Shown here one piece after another: positions 53,436 to 63,909 of a DNA stretch of 64,000 nt. The notes beneath the pieces are model-generated. The model saw nothing but the letters and a program-made list of their open reading frames with translations. It did no database searches and had not been told where the DNA came from. Each line of letters begins with the position of its first letter. Position 1 is the stretch's first letter. This DNA is from Macrothele yani (Eukaryota > Arthropoda > Arachnida > Araneae > Macrothelidae). The DNA is taken from positions 34,677,501 through 34,741,500 of the forward strand of contig CM077011.1 of the NCBI GenBank assembly GCA_039090855.1. Direction: 5' to 3'. The position numbers and the translations under genes were made by a program.

Positions 53436-54490
53436 CACAGAAGTGCCAGAAAAACTGGTACACCAGTCTAATACTTGGTATGTACCCCAAATGTGTTCTA
53501 TCACGTTCAGATCTGCGGACTTTGGTGGGAATGGAAACACCCCAAACTCAGATGAATGTTCCTCTAACATAAGGGGGCGTCCCGACACTTGTGTGGAGGT
53601 GCATTGTCCTGTTGGAACAGGCCCAACCGATCAGCATGAATGCAGGACATGAGCGGTTGTACCTCGTCAGAAAGGATGCGCACATAGCGTTGGCCGGTCA
53701 CAGGCGTTTGTAGACGTACCAGGGGTCTCAGTGAAGTCCAGCTAAACACATCCTATACCATAGCGGACTACCCCCCCCCCCAGTCAGTACAGTTCCCTGT
53801 TGACAGGTGGGATCCATGGGTTCATGGGGTTTGCGCCACACACGAATCCTTCCATCTGCCCGATACAGTTGGAAACGCGAGTCGTCAGACCAGGCTACTT
53901 GTTTCCAGTCATCAAGTGTCCAGTGGTGATGTTGCCGTGTCCAAGCGAGGCGCATAGCTCTGTGTCGTGCACCCATCAAGGGTCTCGAGTTGGGCGTCGG
54001 CTCCCAAAGCCCATATCGTGCAGGGTACGTTGCACAGTCCCGACACTGATGCTTGTTGAGGCTCCAGGATTGAATTCAGATGATACTTGCGAGAGTGTTG
54101 CACGCCTATCGCGTAAAACGAGTCTTGACAGCCGACGATGGTCACGTTCACCCAATGTCTTTTTACGGCCACACTGTTATCGTGGGTTGGAGGTTGTGCC
54201 GGAATTTTTGTAGTCACGGTACACCCTTGCAATGGTTGTCCGTGAAAATACGAACTTCGTGTCTACCTCCGAAATACTATGGCCCATCTCACGAGCACCA
54301 ACTATGACATCGCGTTGAAAATCGCTTAAATCGTTATTACTTGTCATTCTCATGCCGAAAACAGCTCTGACAGCTGGCAAGGATGTCGCTTTATATACGC
54401 ACTGGCGGACGCAACCGAGTACGCGCATAGGTGACGTTTATATGTATTTTGCATAAGCTCGTCTGTACCAGTTTTTCTGGCACTTCAGTG
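53436..54490 (-). mobile_element. Tc1/mariner copy G, internally deleted
   Basis: The ends CACAGAAGTGCCAGAAAAAC (after TA 53434-53435) and, complemented, CACTGAAGTGCCAGAAAAAC (before TA 54491-54492). It is only 1,055 bp; the last ~70 codons of the transposase are missing. Confidence 0.9.
53440..54347 (-). pseudogene. Tc1 copy G transposase, truncated and frameshifted
   Basis: The start at 54347 gives MTSNNDLSDFQRDVIVGARE (first HTH), then FVFSRTTIARVYRDYKNSGT. A shift near 54180 precedes the second-HTH region. RHRAMRLAWTRQHHHWTLDD and VAWSDDSRFQLY (first Asp) follow, then breaks around 53740. FQQDNAPPHKCRD carries the second Asp and SADLNVIEHIWG the Glu. Immediately after HIWG the sequence jumps to the terminal repeat, so the C terminus is gone. 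Confidence 0.88.
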
Positions 54491-54898
54491 TATGTTGGTT
54501 CAGTGGATTATATTCCAAAAGTTATAAATATACTGAAAACGTCATGTAAATAATACAACTTGGATTTTGGAATTAAAACCTACAACCTAATGTCAACTAT
54601 TAAAAAAGATCGGGACCCAATCCTGTGTAATAGCAGATTCGGAGTTTATAAAATACCTTTAAAAGCCCTAGATACCGTGGACATAGATCGGATTTACATT
54701 GGATCCACCATGAGGAATTTGAAATTTCGTATTGCGGAACACAAATACAATGTCAAAACATATTCAAACTCTATAGTACTTGCAAGATTAGTTAACGAAG
54801 GAGCCCACATCCCTCTATGGAATGAAGCAAGAGTTATTTCCCAGTCACAACAACAGAAATGCGACTTTGCTAGCGGAGAGTTTACACATCGTCAATAA
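54491..54898 (+). pseudogene. Penelope-like GIY-YIG endonuclease segment
   Basis: After an initial segment YVGSVDYIPKVINILKTSCK (then a stop) comes YNLMSTIKKDRDPILCNSRF, which fits the connector ahead of the nuclease. The GIY-YIG core follows: FGVYKIP, then DRIYIGSTMRNLKFRIAEHK (YIG, with the downstream Arg and the EH pair) and VLARLVNEGAHIPLWNEARV. The stop is at 54896-54898. The open stretch alone (54560-54898) could be taken for a host gene, but its position in an interrupted retroelement argues against that. Confidence 0.82.
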
Positions 54899-54960
54899 CG
54901 CTGATAAATGTTGTAATGATGAATTACCCAGATTTATACCTCCACCTTGGATACGGTTAA

Positions 54961-55463
54961 TTTCAAACAACAAGGACCAAATAAATCACTAAGTCGAACT
55001 TTATTTCAGAACTCACCCAATAACAATTAAGACAACAATCATTAGTCAGAGTGTGGTGACGTTTTTTGAAGTCATTCGAGACCTGAACGCGGTGTATGTA
55101 AACAAGAATGACGTTCCATGGTGGACACGTTTTCAAATTTTTGCAATGTCTTTTTTTAGCATTCACCTCAGGATGTGCCGGGGGCCAGCACAAAAATCTA
55201 GTGATGTTATTTTGACTTTCAACTTTTTATTCTGTGTAAATAAGAGTAATTTTATCGTTAAATTTGAATTTCATATTATATCGTGAAACGACGGCATTTT
55301 AACAGTTAGTGTTTTTAGCACGAATTTCTTCAACAACACTATTTTATTGTTTCACTTTTATTTCCTGCATGACTGAACTGTTCGGTTAAGCACAGAGTTG
55401 GGAACTGTGGAAATGAGCAAAAGCTTACATGACTGCCGTAGATATTTAGTGGCTTACGCATAG
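54961..55463. other. No recognisable gene
   Basis: AT-rich. AAATTTGAATTTCATATTAT and CGACGGCATTTTAAC (55260-55302) are nearly repeated at 8766-8810. Nothing else identified. Confidence 0.45.
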
Positions 55464-55467
55464 TAAA

Positions 55468-55898
55468 CAAGTTAGTAAAATCATGCAATGCATTGATTAT
55501 TATACGCTTTCCAACATACCAGAAATCATTACTCAAGTTTTGAGGATAATGGCTGTGGAAAAAACCTCGCTCCTGAGCCCTGACCTCTGACCCCATTTCG
55601 ATGATATTCAACAGAACCGGTTCAGTGTACCTCCGGAACAATATGATAGAGTTTTGTCGCAATCGAAGCATTTTTACGTAAGTTATGACGCATAAGGACA
55701 ACGGAATGGATCCCGCTCCTATGACCTTTGACCCCATTTCGCTCATTTTCAATAGGGTTCGTTCCCAGGTTGTTCTACCACATACTAAAATTTCATCGAA
55801 ATCGAACAATTTTTACGCAAGTTATCGTGCGGACTGGCAGACAGGCAGACGGACAAAGCTGGAGCATATACGCTTCTTCAACCTACGGTTGGAAAGCG
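55468..55898 (+). repeat. R-family repeat, copy 5, both ends present
   Basis: It begins CAAGTTAGTAAAATCATGCA and ends CTTCAACCTACGGTTGGAAA GCG, with TAAA at both edges (55464-55467 and 55899-55902). Internal units have TTTGACCCCATTTCG blocks. Near the end are GGCAGACGGACAAAGC and the CAACCTACGGTTG palindrome. It is the shortest complete copy. Confidence 0.82.
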
Positions 55899-55902
55899 TA
55901 AA

Positions 55903-56345
55903 AAATAGCGGAGTAAGAATTGAAACGAACGATGTGCTCTTCTTGTCGATTATGTACAGAGCTGAAACTGGTGGCTGTCATCACATGTCATTCCCTTTCA
56001 TTAACGTAATTAAGCAATGATTGTTTGTTTTGTTAAGAATAAATGTGTATGTCGTACCAGAAAGGGTCTTTGCTTTGGCCTTGGAATTTGGTGTTTTACT
56101 CGACAAATGTATGTATTTCCTGGCTCAGTGGAATTGCCGTGCTCTATGTCTTCAAATAAAAGGTTTTGGATGAATGAAACTGACTCCTCTGAGTACGATT
56201 GACAAGCGTGTGCCCTGGGATTAATTTTTAATTTGATATCTAAATCTCGGGAAACGAACTTCGATCGCCTTAAACTGGCAGAGACATTTTCTTTACCACT
56301 TTCAATTTCTTTTATCCGGTATGATTTTCTCTTATATGCTTATAA
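55903..56345. other. No recognisable gene
   Basis: A frame at 55685-56020 overlaps the R repeat, and another at 56017-56202 has no motif. Confidence 0.4.
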
Positions 56346-56745
56346 GTGCATTTGTGTACATTGAGTCTCACTCTTAATCCACTGCTGAGTGAAGGTCTCC
56401 CCAAACCTTTTCAACAACAAACCGTCTTGAGCAATTTTGTTCAGCGTTTTCCAGACATGTCTTTTATCGTCTCATCTTTCCCGTGGTCTTCTTCAGGGTT
56501 TTCCCTCCCTCTTGACATTCCGTCTAGTATTTACTTTGATCACGATTCCTTCCGCGCTTGTCATTTTCCTCCTGATCCATGAGTTTCTTTACAGACCTTT
56601 ATTGGCTACACTAACAATGCGTTTCTTCATGCTTCTTTAAATTGTCTGCAGAATTTTTTTTTAGGTTCACGTCTCAAATGCATTAGTAAGAACTGGCAGG
56701 ATGCGTTGATTAAACACTTTTCTGTTAAAACATAACACACTACGT
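56346..56745 (-). pseudogene. Degenerate 3' end of RTE-type LINE
   Basis: DNA-level match on the minus strand to the 3' part of 39085-42285. AATCCACTGCT..AAGGTCTCCCCAA is shared with about 39128-39155. TTTGATCACGAT, CATTTTCCTCCTGATCCATGAG and AAATTGTCTGCAG correspond in order to 39356-39475. The protein frame is lost. Confidence 0.72.
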
Positions 56746-57432
56746 GTGTATGTTTTATTTATTTATTTCCTGAATGACTTGCATCCATGCATAAGAAACA
56801 TTTGTTTAGTCACTATTATCGCAGATTTGTATCATTACTATGCATTTTGTCTACTATGGGTAGTTAATAGAATGCAGTGTCGAATAAATGCAGTATCGCT
56901 TGCCATCTTTCACCACCGCAAATGCGTGTGACTGTTCGGCAAACTTCTATGTCACATTTTATACTCTGGACCAGTTATGGTCACATGACAACAACGCGGG
57001 GGAATGTCAGATATGTAAATTAGCGGTATACGTCACACAAAAACCGCTTTAAAAAATTTTTGTACACCAATTAACATTGCGAAGAATTAGTGACTTGCCA
57101 TAGAGATTCGTATCCACGGTTCCCTTACTACATACCTTTAATACCACGTACAATATTAACTTGAAAACTTTTTTTTTACTAGAGATAACATTATCAGCGT
57201 TGGGCAAAATGCACATGAACGGAATTTTGTGTCAAAAGTTCTGCAAAACACCTCAAAATTTGTGCCCCCATCATGCTTAACCCTCTCATTGTCATCCTAG
57301 TTCTGAGTGGCTGGAGTCTCCACTTTCCACCAGCTGCACCACTATTTGAGGAAACATACACCATTGTGTGGTGCAAACAAAACGCAACAATATGGTGCAA
57401 ACTTGTACCATAACGTGGTGTAAAGTTGCACA
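56746..57432. other. No recognisable gene
   Basis: AT-rich, with only short frames. The 57194-57433 (-) frame overlaps a SINE edge. Confidence 0.45.
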
Positions 57433-57655
57433 ATTTTTTTTTTTTATTGCAGGTTTAACGACCACCATGAGCAACTCAATGGGCTATAAGCAGTCGCCCG
57501 TCCCTAATTTAGGGTCACTGGTTCCAGGGAAGGGAGAGAGCCAGTGCCGTAAGACAAACACAACATCCATGCCTCACCGGGATTCGAACCCAGACCCCTT
57601 TCGGACGAATGATCATAGGCCATCGCTTAGACCACTGCGCCACCGGGGCCGGCTT
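57433..57655 (-). mobile_element. tRNA-derived SINE, family A
   Basis: The minus-strand copy has a T-run (its A-tail) on the left and a tRNA-like head on the right (A box TGGCGCAGTGGTCTAAGCG, B box GGGTTCGAATCC). The edges show TTGCACAATTTT (left, from about 57424) and TTGCGCAATTTT (right), a probable 12-bp target duplication with one difference. Confidence 0.9.
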
Positions 57656-57725
57656 GCGCAATTTTGCTGGATTTTGTTTGCACAACACAATGGTGTATCT
57701 CTCTACTTAGAAAATTTTTTAATAG

Positions 57726-57885
57726 TGCAGGCGCCCGTCCCTAATTCATGGACAGGTAGAGAAAGTCAGTGCCGTAAACAACAACAAAAAAAAAACAAAC
57801 ATTCATGGCTCACCGGGATTCGAACCTGGATTCACCTCATACGAAAGGTCAGAGGCCAGAGCTTACACCACTGCGTCACTGGGAC
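57726..57885 (-). mobile_element. tRNA-derived SINE, family A, internally deleted
   Basis: The minus-strand copy has a head (B box, complement of GGATTCGAACCTGG; A-box region CACTGCGTCACTGGGAC), a shortened body (CGCCCGTCCCTAATTCATGG) and an A-rich interruption at 57779-57798. Confidence 0.78.
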
Positions 57886-58863
57886 AATGCTTGGCAGCTG
57901 CTAATTGTATTTTTGTCAAGGGGCCAAGCCATAGTGCGCGATTAAAAATTAACTATAAACATCTTTTACTTTGTGTGTGTGAATTCAGTTATTTCTTTTT
58001 TATCTGAGATACGCAATAACATTCTTTTTCGGAATTACAGAAACATCTCTGAGCAATTGACAATGAATCTGAAGCAAATGAAAGAAAGGAATTAACGGAG
58101 TAATAAAAAAAACGTGTTTTACAGAGAGAGAGAGAGAGCGCTTTGATGCTAAGCAAGGTGACATATATGGAGTCACACTTCCTCGGCAGAGAAGGCAGCC
58201 TCCGAATCGCTCCATCGCTTGCTTAACCATCCGTACTGACGCAACAGCCCACGGCGCATCTAATTGCAGCCGGCTTTCTCCATACCACGTGTTCTACCTT
58301 AGACTGCAGCGCCTCTTACGGCTGACCGGTGGCGACAGGCTGGAGGAATGAGGAGCGAAAGGATGCTCAGCAGCGCGTGAATTGGCTGTCTGGATCAATA
58401 GGCCCTCCTTGGGAAGAGGAAGTCACCAAAGAAATCACGTTGCCTCTCTCTACTAGAGATCGTATAAGTTTTCCTAAACTTTCTTTGGGTGAGGACTTTT
58501 ATCAGACTCAATGCACACAAACGCACGCATAAGCATACAAAGGAAAAATATACAGGATAAGAAAAAAGAAAAGAAATGAAAAAAAAAAAAGGAAAGAAAG
58601 TATCTCTGCGAGTTTAAGGCGATCGGAGTTCCTTTCCCGAGATCTGAAAATAATAAAATAAAAATTAAGCGAAAAAAAGTAGGAGAAAGAGCAGGAGAAG
58701 AATAAGAAAGGTCTGAATTAACAATAAACAGAGCGGATGCGTTTATTTTATGAAACACGAGAGAAAAAGGGGGATACATATTGAAAATGAGCAGAGAAGG
58801 TTTAAAGGGAAGCGTATCTGTTCATTTAATCGTAACGAGGAGAGAAACAATTTTTATTTTAAG
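57886..58863. other. No recognisable gene; (GA)n microsatellite
   Basis: A GA-repeat lies at about 58124-58138, and A-rich purine tracts at 58559-58605. Short frames only, none with a motif. Confidence 0.5.
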
Positions 58864-59070
58864 TTTGAACATTTAACGACCACCGTGAGGAACTGGATGA
58901 GATTCAAGCAGTCACCCGGTCCCTAATTTAGGGTCACTGGCTCCAGGGAAGGGAGACAGCCAGTACCGTAAGACAAACACAACATCCATGTCTCATCGGG
59001 ATTCAAACCCGGACCTTTCTCGGACGAATGGTCATAAACTAACGCTGAGACTACTGCGGCACAGGGACGT
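58864..59070 (-). mobile_element. tRNA-derived SINE, family A, older copy
   Basis: The minus-strand copy without a preserved A-tail has the family body (CCCTAATTTAGGGTCACTGG), a B box (complement of GGGATTCAAACCCGG) and a worn A box. Confidence 0.82.
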
Positions 59071-59829
59071 GCGAAACTAAAATGAAGCACCGTACATCTT
59101 TGGTTACAACGCTAACTCATTAAGAGCACATCGTCAAATAGGACCATCTTAAATTGAAGTACTGCATGGAAAAAATAACGAAAATTCCATTTGACTAGTT
59201 CCCTCTCTCTCTCTCTCTTTCTCCGTAACTTTCTTCAAACACAAAGTACACTCAGTACGCCCAACAGTGCTGATTTTGAAAAATGTATATGAAACTGAAT
59301 AGTGAATAGTGTTAAGTTCGTTTGTTTCTTCGTCAAAATATTAGAATATTTCATCAATGAATATGTTTTTTGCGATTCAGTGTGTAAAAAATATGCGGAA
59401 AACTGTAGAAGAATATAAAATGGAAAATAGGAAAGCACAAACATTAATTAAGTTGAAAACTGAAGTTTAGTGCTAGAGAGAAATTATCAATTGGGATTTC
59501 TGTTCCCAATTACTTATGCGCATGCCTATTAGTGCTGCTTCGTGTGTTCATTAAACATGAACGGCTGTGTTTTATCTACTTATTAATTTTTTCCACAGAG
59601 ATGTTTCTTTTTCTCGGAAACATTCACATAATGGTAAAGTCTTTTGTGGATTTCAAATCACTGCTACACCAGCTGCACAAAAGCCTTTTATGGATTTCAT
59701 CTTCACTGCTACACAGCCGCACCACTTTCTGCGAAAAAATACACCACCGTGTTTTGAAAACAAAACCTAACAACGTGGTTCAACTTTTCACCAAGTCATG
59801 AATGAAATACGGGATAACAATATACAATA
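59071..59829. other. No recognisable gene
   Basis: AT-rich. A (CT)n run lies at 59203-59222. Frames at 59532-59801 (+) have no recognisable motif. Confidence 0.45.
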
Positions 59830-59997
59830 CGAATTTTGAAGATGAGAATCCGTTTTTTGGTGTAAATACGACAAGGATGGTAAGTCAGATGAAATCTGAA
59901 AACTTGAAAATTTCTTCGTCCTGGAGCGGGAAACGAACCCTCGTCTCCCGGATAGCGCCCAGGTATGCTAACCACTACACCACCCACAACGACTAAG
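59830..59997 (-). mobile_element. tRNA-derived SINE, family C, left member of inverted pair
   Basis: The minus-strand head GGTGGTGTAGTGGTTAGCAT (A box) and GAGGGTTCGTTTCCCGCTCC (B-box region) is followed by a tail matching 60240-60330 of the partner. The head looks Glu/Asp-tRNA-like, but the anticodon loop lacks the usual T33. The shared tail marks it as a SINE. Confidence 0.75.
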
Positions 59998-60154
59998 TCT
60001 CAAGTTTCCGATTAATTTGAATATAACCATCACAGGATTGTCTAGTCAAAGCAACCGGCATTCATGTCTAGCGAATCTGGAGGTTAAGAATCATATCCCG
60101 CGATTGTCCAGAGGACCAGATAAATCATGAATGGAATACGGGATTTTCTAACTT

Positions 60155-60330
60155 GAGACTTGGTCGTTCTGGGTGGTGTAATGGTTAGCACACACGGACA
60201 CTAATTGGGAGACGTGGGTTCGATTCCCACTCCAGGACGACGAAATTTCCGTTTTCTGATATTATCTGACTTACCATCTTTGTCATATTTAGACCAAAAA
60301 ACGGATTCTCATCTTCAAAATTTGTATCTT
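60155..60330 (+). mobile_element. tRNA-derived SINE, family C, right member of inverted pair
   Basis: The plus-strand head GGTGGTGTAATGGTTAGCAC has an A box and GTGGGTTCGATTCCCAC a perfect B-box/T-arm. A 7-bp acceptor stem can be drawn (TTCTGGG with TCCAGGA, two G-T pairs), but the anticodon stem cannot. The tail reads ACCAAAAAACGGATTCTCAT, the complement of the left partner's tail. Confidence 0.75.
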
Positions 60331-60480
60331 CACCAAATGTTGCACGCAAGGTTGCTCCCCACAGAATTGTGTATCTTTTCTAAGAAAGTGGTGCAGCTGG
60401 TGTAGCACCACTTTTTGGTGTAACCTACCACAAAATGTTTAACGGTCTATAGGAAAGGAATTAATTGCAATTCCAGAGCT
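60331..60480. other. Spacer, nothing recognised
   Basis: Short AT-rich gap before Tc1 copy H. Confidence 0.5.
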
Positions 60481-60546
60481 GTTGGGCCCTTTATTCGGAT
60501 AAAGCAGCTGCACGAGTGGGACAAGTCAATACGTTGTAGCCCCACC

Positions 60547-60925
60547 TCAGGCACGGGTGCAAGCGGTTACCGGACGTGTCATAGACGTATATAGTTCATG
60601 GATACTGTTATGAGGTGTAGCATGACAGATGGTGTCCAAATTGTGGACCAGTTCGCCGACATTCCGGGATGGGCGTAGGTGGCGTCCCATCATGTCCCAA
60701 AAATGTTCGATCGGTGAGCGGTCGGGTGTTGGAAGGGCATCGATATTATGGAGGCAGACCTGGGAGTTCTGTGCCGTGTGTGGCTGGGTATTATCTTGTT
60801 GAAAAATTGCTCGGTGATTCGACAGGAATGGCAAAACAACAGGCCGTAAAATGTTGTCGACATACCGTTTAGCCGTGCGGGTGGTACAGAGGACTACCAA
60901 GGGTGTTCTTCTATAGTAAGGAATA
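60547..60925 (-). pseudogene. Tc1 copy H transposase, C-terminal part
   Basis: The frame enters at the copy I junction and reads PYYRRTPLVV, TAKRYVDNILRPVVLPFLSN, AIFQQDNTQPHTAQ (second Asp) and PTPDRSPIEHFWDMMGRHLR (Glu). The C terminus is worn near VTACTRA. Joined to 62185 through one TA, the codons continue without a shift (VWEA then IPYY). Confidence 0.85.
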
Positions 60926-62184
60926 CAGGGGCTGTCCAAAATAATGGAAACACCTATCTGAGAACAGTGACTTTGGTATGTGATGCTTTTTGAGTAAAAC
61001 GAACATGTAATTACAATTTTTCTTGTAAAACGTGTTGCTTATAGTCTCAAGGGTCTGTGTGATTGCATTGTAAATCGGTGTTTGCATAATTTCGTTCCAG
61101 GTGAAGGCACAATGAGTGACCTGTCGGATTTCCAAAGATGGCAGATTGTAGGAGCCCGTCTGGTTGGTGCGTCGGTAACCACAGTGGTACAGGTATTGGG
61201 GGTATCGAGAGGTACCGTGTCGAAGGTCATGACAGCATACAATGTTCACAACGCAACGTCATCTGCGAGACACAACTGTGGAAGGAAAACCAAACTCGCT
61301 GCGAGAAACAGGAGGACATTAAAGAGGATTGTGATCGCAAGGAGGAAGACCACGGCGACGAAAGGGACTGCTGAGCTTAATGCACATCTCCAAAACCCAG
61401 TGTCGACCAATACCGTGCGAAGGGAATTGCATAAGCATAATATTTACGGCAGAGCTGCGATTAGAAAACCACGATGAATATGAAACGGAGACTACAGGGG
61501 TGCCAGGAACATGAAACGTGGACTGCGGATCACTGGAAACATGTCTTGTTTTCCGATGAATCAAGTTTCTCACTATTCCCCACTACAGGACAGATTTACG
61601 TGTGGAGAACACCCGCAGAAGCCAACAACCCAGACTGTCTCCTTTCTACAGTAAAGCATGGGGTGGTTCCATAATGGTTTGGGCCATAATCTCGTGGTTT
61701 GCAGCAGGTCCCATTATCACCTTACACGGACGGATCACTAGCCGTGACTACATCACTCTTTTAGCCGAACATGTGCATTCAATGGCGCAGACATTGTTTC
61801 CGTCAGGGGATTGCACCTTTGAAGATGATAATGCCCCGATTCACAGAAGTCGAACTGTTCAATCATGGTTTGAGGAACATGAGGATGAAGTTGCACTTCT
61901 TCCCTGGCCTGCACAATCACCGGACTTAAACATCATTGAGTCCCTGTGGTCTGTATTGGGAAACAGTGTGCGATCCTGTTATCCTTCTTCGGCGTCTCTT
62001 AAGGAATTGGATCAGTTTCTGCAGGAAGAATGGTACAACATACCACTTACTACAATCCAGGACTAGTATGCGTCCATTCCAAGGAAACTTTAAGCAGTTT
62101 TAAACGCCAAGGCTGCTCCCACACTATATTAGGTGCGCAACACCTATTGTTTCAAGGTGTTTCCGTTAGTTTGTACAATCCCTG
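60926..62184 (+). mobile_element. Tc1/mariner copy I, nested in copy H
   Basis: The left end CAGGGGCTGTCCAAAATAAT (after TA 60924-60925) is mirrored at the right, complement CAGGGATTGTACAAACTAAC, before TA 62185-62186. Both continue GGAAACACCT. 1,259 bp. Confidence 0.92.
61112..62132 (+). pseudogene. Tc1 copy I transposase, few lesions
   Basis: The ATG at 61112 gives MSDLSDFQRWQIVGARLVGA (first HTH) and GVSRGTVSKVMTAYN, then STNTVRRELHKHNIYGRAAI (second HTH). A frameshift at about 61470 precedes DHWKHVLFSDESSFSLF (first Asp). Another near 61640 leads to [32 protein letters not shown] (second Asp) and SPDLNIIESLWSVL (Glu). A stop at 62064-62066 precedes the C-terminal AVLNAKAAPTLY ending at 62132. 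Confidence 0.9.
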
Positions 62185-62514
62185 TAGCTTCCCAGACAAT
62201 CACTCCCGTGTGCGTGCGAACAGTGTGCCGTTCCACGGTAAAGGCAGGATCCGTGCGTTGGGCGGCTCGTCTCTAGACATGTATGCGCTGGTCATCTGTT
62301 AAAAGTGCAAACCGTGACTTATCACTAAAGACAACACAACACCACTGAATACTATTCCACGTTGATCGGGCCCGACACCACTGTAACCGGTGCCAGCGAT
62401 GCTCGCTGGTCAGTGGTAGGCGGCGGAGTGGCCTCTTCGAATGTAGTCCCTGTGCCGCAAGTCGTCTGACAACGGTCCGGATGCCCTCTTCCATACCTGT
62501 AGATGAAGCAATCA
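62185..62514 (-). pseudogene. Tc1 copy H transposase, central part
   Basis: From 62514 the minus strand reads GMEEGIRTVVRRLAAQGLHS and KRPLRRLPLT (second HTH and linker), then RARSTWNSIQWCCVVFSDKS with the first catalytic Asp (FSDKS for the usual FSDES). It reaches GVIVWEA and the insertion TA. The N-terminal HTH is absent. Confidence 0.85.
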
Positions 62515-62942
62515 TAATGAAAAACCCTTCTGCTTCTGCAAACTCTACGAGAGTATTTCCCCACTGGTTTCTGTTGCCGTGACCGAATTTACCTACTAAA
62601 GTTTCAGTCTGTTGCTGTTGCCCTATTTTCGCATTGAAATCTCCCATAACGATCTTCAAGTGCTGCTTGCCTTTATCATTTAGATGACGAATTTCCTCAT
62701 AAAATTCTTCAATCTCTTCTTCAGGAGGACTTGTGGTGGCTGATCCTGGTATCTTTTCGAGAGTTGGATAACGCGTCGTGCAGCTCTGTCAGAGGAAATT
62801 TCAACTTCTACAACTTTATCATTCAGCTTCTTGTTTATTATAAATCCAACACCACTAGTTCTGCCAATATCTGTCCCACGATAATAGAAGAGATGTTCAC
62901 TTTTCAGTTCAATGAGATCTCCCTTTCTCCTTACCTCACTGA
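62515..62942 (-). pseudogene. RTE endonuclease segment, inverted
   Basis: On the minus strand the segment at 62530-62659 gives IVMGDFNAKIGQQQQTETLV then GKFGHGNRNQWGNTLVEFAE, the GDFN endonuclease motif region. Further left parts of the endonuclease (62700-62940) are antisense to the open frame that starts at 62731. Truncated at both ends. Confidence 0.85.
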
Positions 62943-63909
62943 ACGTCCATTATGCGTTGCTTTTATCGATCATGAAAAGGCCTTTGATTCGGTGAAACCA
63001 TCAGCAGTTACAATGGCTTTAAAATCCTGCGGTTTTGAAGATGCATACATTAATATTATTAATAACATATATGAAAATGCAATTGCAAAGATTCGCCTAT
63101 TTGAGAATACAGCACCCATAAAAATTGGAAAGGGAGTGAGACAAGGTGACACCATATCTCCCAAACTTCTTAATGCCACATTGGAAAATGTCTTTCAATT
63201 ACCGAACTGGGAAAATAAAGAGATAAAGATTAATGGATATTATCTAACTCACCTTCGTTTTGCTGATGACGTAGTCATTTTTGCAACTACATCATCAGAG
63301 CTGCAGAGTATGATCCAGGAACTTGCTGACAAGAGTAAAGAAGTGGGATTAAAAATGAACTTTCAGAAGACAAAAGTGATGTACAATGCTTTTACAAGAA
63401 ATGAAGATTTATCGGTTGATGGAGAAAAGCTGGAGATAATAGATGCGTACGTTTATCTTGGACAGCAGATATCAAGTGAAGGTCACACTGATGAAGAAAT
63501 TAATCGGCGTATAAAACTTGCTTGGAGAACTTTTGAAAGAAACAGTATAATTTTGAAGAGCAATATGCCATTATGTCTTAAAAGAAAAGTGTTTGATCAA
63601 TGCATCCTCCCAGTGCTTACGTATGGTGCAGAGACGTGGACTTTAACTAAAAGGGACATACAAAGGCTGCAGACAACTCAAAAAACCATGGAGAGATGCA
63701 TGCTTGGTGTAACCAGGAGAGATAAGAAGAGGAACTCGTGGATCAGAAAAATGACAAGAGTGGAAGACATCATGATCAGAGTAAAATCCCTGAAATGGCA
63801 ATGGGCTGGACATACTGCCAGAAGGACAGACCATCGATGGACAGCCGAAATTTTAGACTGGAACCCAAGGGACAGGAAAAGACCCAGAAGAAGACCACGT
63901 GGGAGATGA
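62943..63909 (+). pseudogene. RTE reverse transcriptase, C-terminal two thirds
   Basis: PLCVAFIDHEKAFDSVKPSA, GKGVRQGDTISPKLLNATLE, the catalytic LRFADDVVIFATT, VGLKMNFQKTKVM, then TYGAETWTLTKRDIQ and the tail RVKSLKWQWAGHTARRTDHR to a stop at 63907-63909. The stretch is unbroken, so this copy is less damaged here than 39289-42077, but it lacks the upstream reverse transcriptase motifs. An open frame of 392 codons starting at 62731 fuses antisense endonuclease sequence to it; that fusion is an accident of the inversion. Confidence 0.9.

Larger units (their letters stand above)
51420..54960 (+). mobile_element. Penelope-like retroelement, 5'-truncated, split by two Tc1 elements
   Basis: Three separated stretches read as one Penelope-like protein in order: end of reverse transcriptase (51456-51627), linker (53162-53435) and GIY-YIG endonuclease (54491-54898). 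Tc1 copies E and G fill the gaps, each at a TA. The catalytic-site region is at the truncated edge. A Penelope-like element pairs reverse transcriptase with a GIY-YIG nuclease, and no other element here does. Confidence 0.8.
60481..62514 (-). mobile_element. Tc1/mariner copy H, interrupted by copy I
   Basis: Minus-strand Tc1 remnant in two pieces, 60481-60925 and 62185-62514, with Tc1 copy I between them at a TA. Its N-terminal part is missing at 62515, where an inverted RTE segment begins. The missing part may lie beyond the window. Confidence 0.8.

Noticed and set aside
54560..54898. A possible host GIY-YIG nuclease gene
   Set aside because: It continues in order from Penelope-like reverse transcriptase pieces upstream, with two Tc1 insertions between, and is preceded by an in-frame stop. 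It is a retroelement remnant.
62731..63909. A single 392-codon protein
   Set aside because: Its first ~70 codons are antisense RTE endonuclease sequence joined by an inversion; only the later part is real reverse transcriptase.
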